A DNA stretch of 41,216 nucleotides from CAG-791 sp002449595 (GTDB lineage: Bacteria > Bacillota > Clostridia > Lachnospirales > Lachnospiraceae): NCBI GenBank assembly GCA_946539855.1, contig CAMNHV010000016.1, forward strand, positions 1 to 41,216, in the 5' to 3' direction. Under the pieces are notes generated by a model. It ran no database searches, was not told where the DNA came from, and worked only from the letters and a program-made list of their open reading frames with translations. The position numbers were made by a program, and so were the translations under genes. How positions within the stretch are numbered: position 1 is the stretch's first letter; each line of letters starts with the position of its first letter. Shown here one piece after another: positions 26,297 through 34,209 of this stretch.

Positions 26297-27301
26297 TTAA
26301 AGGAACGCGCAGACGATCGGAACCGTTACGATGCAGAGCATCGTCGAGAGCAGAATGCCGCGGGAGATCTCCTGACTTTCCAGGTCGTATTCGCTGCAGA
26401 GCATGAGCGAGAGGCTGCCGGCGGGGAGCGCCACCATGACGGACGTCGTCCCGAGCAGGAGCGGATCGCGCACGAACAGCTTCAGGAGCAGCACGATCGC
26501 GACCGGCAGGACCAGCATGCGAAGCACAAGAAAAGCGTAGATCCTCTTCCCGCCGAGGAACAGCTCGGACAGGGATTCCGAGGCGGCGGTGCAGCCGATG
26601 ACCAGCATGGAGAGAAATACCGTCGCGTTTCCGACGTAGCTGGCGGTCTCCGTCACGAGCTGCGGCACCTTCGGATCGGTGAGGTAGATCACGACGGACA
26701 GAGCGGCGGCAATGGTGCCGATATTGAATATGGAGCGCAGTTTTCCGAGGATGCGGGAGGCTGCGCTTTTTTCGTTCGCGCCGGAATTGCTTCCCGATGC
26801 GGTGCCCGCGCTGCCGGTTCTCTGTGAAGCGTGCTGCAGCTGCGCCGCGTTCTGGATCGTCGCCGTCCCGTAAGTGTAGAACAGGATGCCGAAGACGAGG
26901 CAGCTGACCGACACGTAGACGAGGGACTCAGGTCCCAGGACCGCGCGACAGACCGGGATGCCGATGAAGCCGATGTTGCCGAAGGCTGTGAGCAGCTGGT
27001 AGCTGTAGCGCTCTTCGCGCTTGACGCGCAGCAGTGTATTGATGAGGAAGCCTCCCGCGATGAGGATCGCGTGGAACCCGATCGCGACCAGCAGCCCGCG
27101 GAAGAACACGGCGAGCGGCAGCTTCCCCTCATACGCGAACGCGGAGGAGAGAAGCAGCGCCGGATTGCACACGTGCGCGACGAGGTAGGACATCGCCTTC
27201 GCGGACGCGCTGCTTAAGATGCCGCGCCGAAGGAGCACTGCGCCGCAGAGGATCATGATGAAGATCACGAGCATTTCTGTACAAAGAGTAAGCATATTCA
27301 T
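26297..27301 (-). CDS. AEC-family (auxin efflux carrier-type) transporter
   Basis: A 334-residue membrane protein with about ten hydrophobic segments in two halves, as in AEC/malate permease transporters. FGNIGFIGIPV in the first half and ALPAGSLSLMLCSEYDLE near the end match the family. The central cytoplasmic loop holds a Ser/Gly/Ala-rich low-complexity stretch. Substrates in bacteria include organic acids such as malate or lactate. It is divergent from the rhamnose operon, so export of a fermentation product is possible. The ATG at 27301 has no clear ribosome site; an ATG at 27295 is equally possible. No terminator was recognised in the 26212-26296 gap. Confidence 0.8.
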   Translation of the reverse strand: MNMLTLCTEMLVIFIMILCGAVLLRRGILSSASAKAMSYLVAHVCNPALLLSSAFAYEGKLPLAVFFRGLLVAIGFHAILIAGGFLINTLLRVKREERYSYQLLTAFGNIGFIGIPVCRAVLGPESLVYVSVSCLVFGILFYTYGTATIQNAAQLQHASQRTGSAGTASGSNSGANEKSAASRILGKLRSIFNIGTIAAALSVVIYLTDPKVPQLVTETASYVGNATVFLSMLVIGCTAASESLSELFLGGKRIYAFLVLRMLVLPVAIVLLLKLFVRDPLLLGTTSVMVALPAGSLSLMLCSEYDLESQEISRGILLSTMLCIVTVPIVCAFL

Positions 27302-27396
27302 GAGGCTTATGATACATCCGTGGTCCGGGGATGAAAAGGGATAAAACTTTCGAATCTTATCAAGAAAAAAATGTGGGATATTTCGTCTGCGTGTGG

Positions 27397-27402
27397 TATA
27401 GT
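27397..27402 (+). promoter_or_regulatory. Extended -10 promoter of the rhamnose operon
   Basis: TATAGT at 27397-27402 preceded by TGG forms an extended -10 element. No good -35 was found. Transcription would start near 27409, immediately before the operator repeats. Confidence 0.5.
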
Positions 27403-27413
27403 AATGATAGAAA

Positions 27414-27506
27414 CCACAAGAAACAACAAATAATACCACATAAAACAACATAAATGCAACATAAAATGTGGTTTTGAGGAAGGAAAAGAACACAAACAAC
27501 ACAAAA
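27414..27506. promoter_or_regulatory. Operator repeats of the rhamnose operon
   Basis: CCACAAGAAACAACAAAT (27414-27431), CCACATAAAACAACATAAAT (27436-27455), an inverted CAACATAAAATGTGG (27457-27471) and ACACAAACAACACAAA (about 27490-27505) form a cluster just after the predicted transcription start. The second is identical over 20 bases to 31421-31440 before the microcompartment operon. A/C-rich repeats of this kind suit a DeoR-family repressor, and one is encoded at 34938. Confidence 0.65.
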
Positions 27507-27605
27507 ACATGACTGATTGTGTTGAATTGAGTGGGAGTGACCTGGACGCAGGCTTTGGGGACTGCGGACCGGAGACAACAGCAAAGGCAAAAAGGAGGGG
27601 GATAC

Positions 27606-29009
27606 ATGCCAAAATACTATCTGGCGATCGACTTCGGCGCGTCCAGCGGCCGCCATATGCTCGGGCATATGGAAGACGGCAGGATGATCCTGGAGGAGGT
27701 CTACCGCTTTGAAAACGGGATGGTGAAGAAGAACGGCCACCGCTGCTGGGACACGGAGCGCCTGTTCGGGGAGATCCTGAACGGCATGAAGAAGTGCGCC
27801 GAGATCGGGAAGATCCCGTCCAGCATGGCGATCGATACATGGGGCGTCGACTACGCGCTCCTCGACGCGGAGGGGAACCTCGCCGCGGAGACTTACGGCT
27901 ATCGCGACCACCGCACGGACGGCGTCGATGAAAAGGTTTACCGCCTGATTCCTCATGACGAGCTCTACGCCAGGACCGGCATCCAGAAACTGGCGTTCAA
28001 CACGATCTACCAGCTCGCCGCGGCGAAGGAGCAGGAGCCGGAGACGTTCGAGAGGGCGGCGACTTTGCTTTTCCTGCCCGATTACTTCCATTACCTGCTC
28101 ACCGGCGTCCGCAAGTCCGAGTACACCAACGCGACGACGGGGCAGCTGGTCAGCCCGGAGACGAAACAGTGGGATATGGAACTGATCCGCAGGATCGGCA
28201 TTCCGGAGAAGCTCTTCCTGCCGCTTGAGCTGCCGGGATCTTATGTCGGCAATCTGAAAAAGGAAATTCAGGACATCGTGGGCTTTGACTGCGAAGTCGT
28301 GATGGCGGCATCGCACGACACGGCGTCGGCGGTCGTCTCCGTCCCGTCGCAGTCCGACAGCGCGATGTACATCAGCTCCGGGACCTGGTCGCTCATGGGC
28401 GTCGAGCTCAAGGAGGCGATCTGCTCGCCGGAGAGCATGCGCGCCAACCTCACGAACGAGGGCGGCTACGACTACCGGTTCCGCTACCTGAAGAATATCA
28501 TGGGCCTGTGGATGATCCAGTCGGTGCGCCACGAGCTGGACGACGCCTATTCGTTCGCGCAGCTCTGCGATCTCGCGGAAGAGGAAAAGGACTTCCCGTC
28601 CCGCGTGGACGTCGACGACGCTGCGTTCCTCGCGCCGGAGAACATGATGGAGGCGATCCGCGAGATGTGCCGCAAGACCGGCCAGCCGGTTCCGGAGACT
28701 GTCGGGCAGATCTCAGCCGTGATCTATCAGTCGCTCTCCGAGTGCTACGCGAGGACGGCGGATGAGATCGAGGGCATCACCGGGCAGCACTATGACGCGA
28801 TCAACATCGTCGGCGGCGGCTCCAACGCGGATTACCTGAACCGCCTGACGGCGAAAAAGACCGGCAGGACCGTTTACGCGGGCCCCGGCGAGGCGACGGC
28901 GATCGGCAACCTCGCGGTGCAGATGATCCGCGACGGCGTGTTCGGCGGACTGAAAGAAGCGAGAAAGTGCATCTTCGACTCGTTCGGCGTGAAGACGTAC
29001 GAGCCGTGA
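27606..29009 (+). CDS. rhaB: Rhamnulokinase
   Basis: A 467-residue FGGY sugar kinase. The N-terminal phosphate loop DFGASSGRHM begins at residue 9, followed by DTWGVDYALLD and GYRDHRTDG. The catalytic region is ASHDTASAVVSVP, and the adenosine-binding loop near the C terminus is GGGSNADYLNRL. DFGASSGR and the DTWGVDY stretch are typical of rhamnulokinases within the FGGY family. It phosphorylates L-rhamnulose at O1 in the cytoplasm. AGGAGG before the ATG at 27606 fixes the start. It is the first gene of an operon with the aldolase and isomerase. Confidence 0.92.
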   Translation: MPKYYLAIDFGASSGRHMLGHMEDGRMILEEVYRFENGMVKKNGHRCWDTERLFGEILNGMKKCAEIGKIPSSMAIDTWGVDYALLDAEGNLAAETYGYRDHRTDGVDEKVYRLIPHDELYARTGIQKLAFNTIYQLAAAKEQEPETFERAATLLFLPDYFHYLLTGVRKSEYTNATTGQLVSPETKQWDMELIRRIGIPEKLFLPLELPGSYVGNLKKEIQDIVGFDCEVVMAASHDTASAVVSVPSQSDSAMYISSGTWSLMGVELKEAICSPESMRANLTNEGGYDYRFRYLKNIMGLWMIQSVRHELDDAYSFAQLCDLAEEEKDFPSRVDVDDAAFLAPENMMEAIREMCRKTGQPVPETVGQISAVIYQSLSECYARTADEIEGITGQHYDAINIVGGGSNADYLNRLTAKKTGRTVYAGPGEATAIGNLAVQMIRDGVFGGLKEARKCIFDSFGVKTYEP

Positions 29010-29050
29010 CAGTATAGAGAAATAAGGGTTTCAGCAGAAAAGGAGAGATT

Positions 29051-29884
29051 ATGAAAGTATTGGAAGCAGGGTTTGTGAAAGATTTCATCAGGATGGCCAC
29101 GGAAGGCTACCGCCAGGGATGGCATGAGAGAAACGGCGGAAACCTCTCTTACAGGATCCCCGTGGAAGAGGTCGAATCGATCCGTGAGGACCTTAATGAG
29201 GACAGAGAGTGGGCGGAGATCGGCGCGTCCGTTCCGGAGCTCGCCGGCGAGTATTTCCTCGTGACCGGCACAGGCCAGTACTTCAGCAACGTCGCGACCG
29301 CGCCGGAAGAGACGCTCGGCATCATTGAGATCGACGAGGACGGCGAGAGATACAGGACCCGCTGGGGCTACGTGAAGGGCGGCAGGCCGACGAGCGAGCT
29401 GCCGACGCATCTGCTCAACCATGAGGTGAAGAAGCTGGCGACGGGCGGAAAGCACAGAGTCATCTATCACGCGCACACGACGAACGTCATCGCGCTCACC
29501 TTCGTGCTGCCGCTGCGCGATGAGGTCTTCACGCGCGAGCTCTGGGAGATGATGACGGAGTGCCCGGTCGTCTTCCCGGAAGGCGTCGGCGTCGTCGAGT
29601 GGATGGTTCCCGGCGGACGTGCGATCGGCCTTGCGACGAGCGAACTCATGAAGAAATACAACGCGGTCATCTGGTCGATGCACGGCATGTTCTGCTCCGG
29701 CTCCACGTTTGACGAGACGTTCGGCCTGATGCACACGATCGAGAAGTCGGCGGAAGTCCTCATCAAAGTCATGTCGATCTCCGGCCGCAAGTACCAGACA
29801 ATCACTCCGGATAACTTCCGCGATCTCGCGAAGGACTTCCACGTCGAACTGCCGGAAGAGTTCCTCTACGATAAGGAAATGTGA
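29051..29884 (+). CDS. rhaD: L-rhamnulose-1-phosphate aldolase
   Basis: A 277-residue class II (zinc) aldolase. Zinc ligands His140, His142 (YHAHTTN) and His211 (WSMHGMF) and the catalytic Glu116 match the E. coli RhaD pattern almost residue for residue, as does HERNGGNLSYR near the N terminus. It splits L-rhamnulose-1-phosphate into dihydroxyacetone phosphate and L-lactaldehyde. Lactaldehyde is the toxic intermediate that links this operon to the microcompartment genes downstream. I see no added encapsulation peptide at either end. A gap of 41 bases separates it from rhaB. Confidence 0.93.
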   Translation: MKVLEAGFVKDFIRMATEGYRQGWHERNGGNLSYRIPVEEVESIREDLNEDREWAEIGASVPELAGEYFLVTGTGQYFSNVATAPEETLGIIEIDEDGERYRTRWGYVKGGRPTSELPTHLLNHEVKKLATGGKHRVIYHAHTTNVIALTFVLPLRDEVFTRELWEMMTECPVVFPEGVGVVEWMVPGGRAIGLATSELMKKYNAVIWSMHGMFCSGSTFDETFGLMHTIEKSAEVLIKVMSISGRKYQTITPDNFRDLAKDFHVELPEEFLYDKEM

Positions 29885-29910
29885 CCAGTCAGCGAAAGGA
29901 GGCTGCCATT

Positions 29911-31329
29911 ATGTTAGTAAATACCAGAGCAAGGATCGGCGTTTTCTCGATCGCACACGCACCGTATCTGCCGCAGTTCCCGGCCCTCGTGCCGGAGTTT
30001 GAGTCCCAGTATGAGGCCTTCAAGAAGACGCTTCCGGATACGGTCGACATCATCGACGGCGGCATGGTCACGTCGAAGGAAATGGCGCAGGAAGCGGGCG
30101 ACAAGTTCCGCGCGGCGGACGTGGACCTCGTCATCATGCAGCTCCTCACCTACGCCACGAGCTACAACATGCTCCCGGCGATCCGCGACCTCGACGTCCC
30201 GGTCATCCTTGTGAACGTGCAGAAGCTGAAAGCGCTCGACTATGACCACGCGGACATCCAGTCCTGGCTCGGCGAAGGCTATGCCTGCGGCGCGGTCGGC
30301 GAGTCCGCGGCGGACCTGAACCGCTTCGGCAAGCGCCACGCGGTGATCACCGGCGTCGTCGAAGGCGGCGACCCTGAAGTACAGAAAGAGATCGAGGACT
30401 GGTGCCTCGCGGCACAGGTCCGCAGGCGCTTCCGCGACACCAATATCGCGCAGATCGGCCGCCCTTACCCGGGCATGATGGACCTCTACATCGACGAGAC
30501 GAATCTCTATCGCAGAATGTTCCTCTACACGAAGCAGTTCGACTGGGAGAAGATGTGGGCCATCGCGGACGACATCACCGATGAGGACGCGATCCGCGCC
30601 AAGGCGCAGGACATCCTCGACACCTTCGACATCGAAGGCGGCGGAAGCATCGAGGAAGTCTGGGAGATGGCGAAGTACGTCGTCGCCTTTGAGAAGTGGG
30701 TCAAGGATGAAAAGCTTGGTCTCGTCGCCTCCCATTATGACGGCTTTGCGCAGGGCAAGGCGGGCGTGCTGGACAGCATGCTGATCCCCGCGTTCTCGAT
30801 GCTGATCAAGCAGGGCACGGCCTGCGCCGTCGAGGGCGACATGAAGGTCGCGATGGCGATGAGCATCATGAAGACCATCTCCGGCACCGGCCAGCTCGCG
30901 GAGATGTATTCGATCGACTTCAACGACGATATCGCGATCATCGGCCACAGCGGCTCCGGCGACGCGGACATTTCTTACAAGAAGCCCACGATGAAGATCG
31001 TCAACGTCTTCCACGGCAAGGTCGGCGGCGGCTATCTGACACAGTTCTATCCTTATGAAGGCCCTGTGACGTATCTCGCGATCACGCAGGACGGCGACGG
31101 CAACTTCAAGTTCGTCGTTGCGGAAGGCGTCAACGAGCCCGGCAAGATCCTTTCTATCGGCGACACCAACATGCGCACACGCTTCACCTGCGGCGCGAGG
31201 GAGTTTGTGAACCGCTGGAGCGAATGCGGCCCGACGCATCACTTTGCGGCTGGTACCGGACGCCACATCGACACGATCCTGAAGGTCGCCAAGATCCTGA
31301 ATGTGCCGGTGGAGATCGTGACGAGGTAA
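29911..31329 (+). CDS. L-fucose/L-arabinose isomerase-superfamily protein, probable rhamnose isomerase
   Basis: A 472-residue protein of the FucI/AraA superfamily. The N-terminal half has a fucose-isomerase-like start (RIGVFSIAHAPYLPQFPAL) and LVIMQLLTYATSYNM. The C-terminal half carries GEGDM-like CAVEGDMKVAMAM, IGHSGSGDADI and the metal-site region CGPTHHFAAGTGRHIDTI. It sits in an operon with rhaB and rhaD, where a canonical RhaA is missing, so it probably replaces L-rhamnose isomerase. That substrate assignment is inference; L-fucose or L-arabinose are alternatives. AAAGGAGG at 29895-29902 supports the ATG at 29911 over a GTG at 29881 overlapping rhaD. Confidence 0.8.
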   Translation: MLVNTRARIGVFSIAHAPYLPQFPALVPEFESQYEAFKKTLPDTVDIIDGGMVTSKEMAQEAGDKFRAADVDLVIMQLLTYATSYNMLPAIRDLDVPVILVNVQKLKALDYDHADIQSWLGEGYACGAVGESAADLNRFGKRHAVITGVVEGGDPEVQKEIEDWCLAAQVRRRFRDTNIAQIGRPYPGMMDLYIDETNLYRRMFLYTKQFDWEKMWAIADDITDEDAIRAKAQDILDTFDIEGGGSIEEVWEMAKYVVAFEKWVKDEKLGLVASHYDGFAQGKAGVLDSMLIPAFSMLIKQGTACAVEGDMKVAMAMSIMKTISGTGQLAEMYSIDFNDDIAIIGHSGSGDADISYKKPTMKIVNVFHGKVGGGYLTQFYPYEGPVTYLAITQDGDGNFKFVVAEGVNEPGKILSIGDTNMRTRFTCGAREFVNRWSECGPTHHFAAGTGRHIDTILKVAKILNVPVEIVTR

Positions 31330-31360
31330 TAACTGTCTGAATAACTGAATAGGTATTGCA

Positions 31361-31400
31361 CATAAAACCACATCGAGAGATGTGGTTTTTGTGTGTTTAA
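31361..31400 (+). terminator. Terminator of the rhamnose operon
   Basis: AAAACCACATC (31364-31374) pairs with GATGTGGTTTT (31379-31389) around GAGA, an 11-bp perfect stem, followed by TTTGTGTGTTT. The arms contain the CCACAT core of the operator motif. Confidence 0.8.
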
Positions 31401-31419
31401 GCATGTCTATTCTTTGAAT

Positions 31420-31604
31420 CCCACATAAAACAACATAAATCCACATCCGAATAGTGTGGGATGGACGACGGAACAGAAAGTCTGGCGGCGATTCGTGAGG
31501 GGCGACGATTGAACCTTTTCATCCCACAAAACAACATGTCTTAGTTGAAACAGAAGAAAAACAAACAGAAAATATTACAAATACGGCATAAAACAACAGA
31601 AATC
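31420..31604. promoter_or_regulatory. Operator repeats before the microcompartment operon
   Basis: Copies of the same motif as before rhaB: CCACATAAAACAACATAAAT (31421-31440, identical to 27436-27455), CCACAAAACAACATGT (31524-31539) and GCATAAAACAACAGAAAT (31586-31603), the last abutting the -35 box. CCCACA (31420) and TGTGGG (31455-31460) also form an inverted pair. Placement suggests repression by the DeoR protein encoded in this operon. Confidence 0.65.
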
Positions 31605-31607
31605 GTG

Positions 31608-31635
31608 TTGACTTGCGTGGACTGTATTATATAAT
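31608..31635 (+). promoter_or_regulatory. Promoter of the microcompartment operon
   Basis: TTGACT at 31608-31613 and TATAAT at 31630-31635 with a 16-bp spacer. Transcription would start near 31642, about 40 bases before the small hydrophobic ORF. Confidence 0.75.
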
Positions 31636-31679
31636 TGAGGAGACTGGGAAATCTCCGGGATCAGGAAGGCAGGATCTTC

Positions 31680-31754
31680 ATGACGGCAGAATCTATTTTG
31701 GGTCTGATCATTCTTGTTGTTACCGCGAATATCATCAACATCCGGATCCGCTGA
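31680..31754 (+). CDS. 24-residue hydrophobic peptide leading the BMC operon
   Basis: An ATG at 31680 follows AGGAAGGCAGG at ideal spacing. It opens a 24-codon frame: MTAES, a hydrophobic stretch ILGLIILVVTANII, then a short basic end NIRIR before TGA. It would form a single membrane-inserting or amphipathic helix. It is the first frame after the operon promoter and ends 16 bases before the next gene. No family is recognised. It could be a real small protein, a leader peptide controlling the weakly initiated gene that follows, or a chance frame; the ribosome site, better than that of the next gene, favours translation. Confidence 0.45.
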   Translation: MTAESILGLIILVVTANIINIRIR

Positions 31755-31770
31755 GCGGCGCTTTCGAGTG

Positions 31771-32535
31771 ATGGACATTGCGGAATCGATCCCGCGGCAT
31801 TTCGGCGGGGATGGTGAGATCGTGGATCAAAAGAATCTGGAAGCCGTCGTGCGGGAAGTGCTGGACGCGATGGAGGGGAAATCTGTTGACGGTTCCTCCT
31901 CGCGGCAGCAGGGCGCCGGCCTTTATGAAGACGCTGTGGCCGAAGAAGCTGCGGCTGTGATCCATGCGCTGGAGAGAGTGAGAACGGCAGGGACGCTGCA
32001 CTTCGACAGCTGTGTCGTCGTGCGCGGATCCGGGCTCAGAGCGATGCTGTGCATCGCAGCGCTCAGGACGTCGGGGATCGGTGCCGTGACGGCGCTGGTC
32101 GAAGACGCGGAGCACATGGCGCTTGCGGGGCGCATGGGAGCGGCGGGAGTCGTTACCTGCTCCGTTTATGCGGATCCGGAGGAACTCTGTGCGGCGGTGG
32201 AACGGTCTTTTGGCGGAGAACTTGCCGACGTCGGATTCCAGTGCTCGGACTCCCCGGAAGCACACGGGGAGATGTACCGCTGCATCCGCAGCGGCGGTGT
32301 CCTGTGCGAACTTGGCCTGACAAAGGGCGAAAGAAGCATCGCAGTCGATCCGTACCTCGCCTTCTGCGAGAAGGAAATGACGGTCATCGGCGCGGGCGGC
32401 AGCACGCCCCGGGACCTTAAGGTGGCACAGGCGTTTCTGCGCAGGGCGCGCGAGATGGGGATCCCTGTAGACGAACTGGATATGATCGGGAGGACGGTCC
32501 CGGAGAAACAAGCAGTACGTAAGGAGGAAACATGA
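31771..32535 (+). CDS. Encapsulation-peptide-like helix fused to an MDR Rossmann domain
   Basis: A 254-residue protein. Residues about 18-35 (VDQKNLEAVVREVLDAME) form an amphipathic helix like the peptides that target enzymes into bacterial microcompartments, followed by a Gly/Ser/Gln linker at 37-50. From about residue 78 it matches the nucleotide-binding half of zinc-type medium-chain dehydrogenases: VVVRGSGLRAMLCIAALRTSG, LADVGFQCSDSPEA, SGGVLCELGL, EMTVIGAGGSTPRD. The GroES-like catalytic half with the zinc ligands is absent. It may bind NAD(H) or be a remnant. The ribosome site for the ATG at 31771 is poor; a GTG at 31768 is possible. Its stop overlaps the next start (ATGA). Confidence 0.7.
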   Translation: MDIAESIPRHFGGDGEIVDQKNLEAVVREVLDAMEGKSVDGSSSRQQGAGLYEDAVAEEAAAVIHALERVRTAGTLHFDSCVVVRGSGLRAMLCIAALRTSGIGAVTALVEDAEHMALAGRMGAAGVVTCSVYADPEELCAAVERSFGGELADVGFQCSDSPEAHGEMYRCIRSGGVLCELGLTKGERSIAVDPYLAFCEKEMTVIGAGGSTPRDLKVAQAFLRRAREMGIPVDELDMIGRTVPEKQAVRKEET

Positions 32536-32813
32536 TGACAAGAGAAGCATTGGGACTGGTGGAGACCAAAGGACTGGTGGCGGCGATCGAGGCTGCGGAC
32601 CAGATGTGCAAGGCGGCGAACGTCGAGCTCGTCGGCGCGGAGAAGATCGGCGCCGGTCTTGTTACGGTAATGGTCCGGGGCGACGTCGGTGCGGTGAAGT
32701 CCGCGGTCGAAGCCGGATGCGAAGCCGTGACGCGCATGGGCGAACTGGTCGCGTCCCACGTGATCCCGAGGCCCCACAATGACGTTGAGGCGATCCTGCC
32801 GCAGGTTAAATAA
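32532..32813 (+). CDS. BMC-H hexameric microcompartment shell protein (PduA/EutM-like)
   Basis: A 93-residue single BMC-domain protein. It starts with EALGLVETKGLVAAIEAADQ and has the pore-flanking region EKIGAGLVTVMVRGDVGAVK, both near-standard for PduA/PduJ/EutM. These hexamers tile the flat facets of the shell and their pores pass small metabolites. AGGAGG precedes two adjacent ATG codons (32532 and 32535); the first overlaps the stop of the previous gene, so translation is coupled. This is the only single-domain BMC-H in the window. Confidence 0.95.
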   Translation: MMTREALGLVETKGLVAAIEAADQMCKAANVELVGAEKIGAGLVTVMVRGDVGAVKSAVEAGCEAVTRMGELVASHVIPRPHNDVEAILPQVK

Positions 32814-32816
32814 ACC

Positions 32817-33083
32817 ATGATCGTAGGGAAAGTGATCGGCAGCCTGATCTCGACGAGAAAGACCGAGAGGCTGATCGGAAGCAAGTTCATGATCGTAGAG
32901 CCGCTGGAGTCGATGCGCTCCGGCCTGGGCTGTTTTGTCGCCACAGACATCGTCGGCGCGGGCGTGGGCGAGGTCGTCCTCGTCGCGACCGGCAGCGCGG
33001 CGAGAATTGCCTGCGGAGCGAAGGAAGCGCCGATCGACGCCGCGATCGTCGGCATTGTCGACAGAGAGTGCGGGCTCGGCTGA
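32817..33083 (+). CDS. BMC-P pentameric vertex protein (EutN/CcmL/PduN-like)
   Basis: An 88-residue protein of the EutN/CcmL family, of normal length. The N terminus MIVGKVIGSLISTRK, the central MIVEPL, and VGEVVLVATGSAARIA with a C-terminal DAAIVGIVD are the family pattern. Pentamers cap the vertices, so the operon encodes what is needed for a closed shell: hexamer, pentamer and trimer proteins. It starts four bases after the BMC-H gene, with a weak GCAGG ribosome site. Confidence 0.94.
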   Translation: MIVGKVIGSLISTRKTERLIGSKFMIVEPLESMRSGLGCFVATDIVGAGVGEVVLVATGSAARIACGAKEAPIDAAIVGIVDRECGLG

Positions 33084-33096
33084 AGAGGGATAGTTC

Positions 33097-34209
33097 ATGG
33101 AGATCCGCGAATTATCCGACCTCCTGCAAAGAGCAGGAGTGGTCGACGCCGGCAGTGCGGGACTTCCCGCACACGCGATGCTCGAGGCATGCGCAGGGAC
33201 AGTCCTGCTGAACTGCGCGGACCGGGAACCTCTTCTGAAGACAGCGGAGGTGCTGACGCAGCTGTATCCGGAAGAAGTGGCAGAAGGGCTCCGCATTGTG
33301 CTGGAGGCGGTTGGCGCAATATCCGGGCTCGTCAGAATCCGCAATGGCGCACAGACTGAAGCGGCGGAGAGAATGATCTCCGTGTATCCGCATCTGACGT
33401 TTGTCGAGCCGCTGAGCGATTGCCCCGCAGGAGATGACGAGATCATCGCCAGGGAAGCTTCCGTTCCGGAAGCGGTCATTCTGGAGGCAGAGACCGCGTA
33501 TCGCATCGCCCGCGCTGTGAAATATGACGAGCCGGTGACAGAGAAGTTCGTGACGGTGTCGGGAGAGATCGCTCATCCCGGCGTCTACCGCGTTCCGACC
33601 GGCACACCGCTTCGCGATCTAGTCGAGCGGGCGAACAGAACTCTGCCATTGAACGAAGTCAGAGTCTGGCTCGGAGGCCCGATGACGGGGCGCCCGGGGA
33701 CTTGGGACGAGCAGGTCACGAAGACGACGAACGGAATCATCGTTCTTCCGCGGGATCATTCCCTTTTCCGGAATGCGGGAATACCGGCCTCTGTACAGCT
33801 CAGGAGAGCGGCTTCCGCGTGCGACGGATGCGGGAGGTGCACGGATCTCTGCCCGCGCAGCGGTATGGGATATCCCATTCGCCCGCACCTGTTCATGAGA
33901 GCGGCGGCGCAGCGGGACTTCAGCGATCCGTCCGTCTTCCTGAATTCGACATATTGCAGCGGCTGCGGGATCTGCGAACTGTACGCCTGTCCCCAGAACC
34001 TTTCACCGAGGAGCCTGATCACGGAGTACCGGGAGAGACTGAGAGAGAAGGGCATCAAGGTACCGGCCAAAGAAGCAATGCCGGCAAACGACAGCGCTTT
34101 CGCGGAGCACCAGAGCGTGCAGGGAGACCAGATCGTCTCCGCGCTCGGGCTCAAGAAATATGATGGGAAGGTACCGGCGGAATTGATGTCTGTGGAGATG
34201 CAGCGTTAA
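33097..34209 (+). CDS. Shortened PduS/RnfC-like iron-sulfur protein
   Basis: A 370-residue relative of PduS (usually about 450). The N terminus AGVVDAGSAGLPAHAML, then LLNCADREPLL, is a degenerate form of the family's glycine-rich nucleotide/flavin region. An SLBB-like segment lies at about 150-200 (VSGEIAHPGVYRVP, LGGPMTG). Two 4Fe-4S motifs are intact: Cys242, 245, 248, 252 and Cys287, 290, 293, 298. PduS reduces cobalamin or passes electrons across the shell with PduT. Here the Fe-S part is kept while the flavin/NADH part is altered, so it may only relay electrons. It begins 13 bases after the BMC-P gene. Confidence 0.85.
   Translation: MEIRELSDLLQRAGVVDAGSAGLPAHAMLEACAGTVLLNCADREPLLKTAEVLTQLYPEEVAEGLRIVLEAVGAISGLVRIRNGAQTEAAERMISVYPHLTFVEPLSDCPAGDDEIIAREASVPEAVILEAETAYRIARAVKYDEPVTEKFVTVSGEIAHPGVYRVPTGTPLRDLVERANRTLPLNEVRVWLGGPMTGRPGTWDEQVTKTTNGIIVLPRDHSLFRNAGIPASVQLRRAASACDGCGRCTDLCPRSGMGYPIRPHLFMRAAAQRDFSDPSVFLNSTYCSGCGICELYACPQNLSPRSLITEYRERLREKGIKVPAKEAMPANDSAFAEHQSVQGDQIVSALGLKKYDGKVPAELMSVEMQR

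Noticed and set aside
29914..31446. Long antisense frame opposite the isomerase gene
   Set aside because: Shadow frame; the plus strand encodes a recognised isomerase with a good ribosome site.
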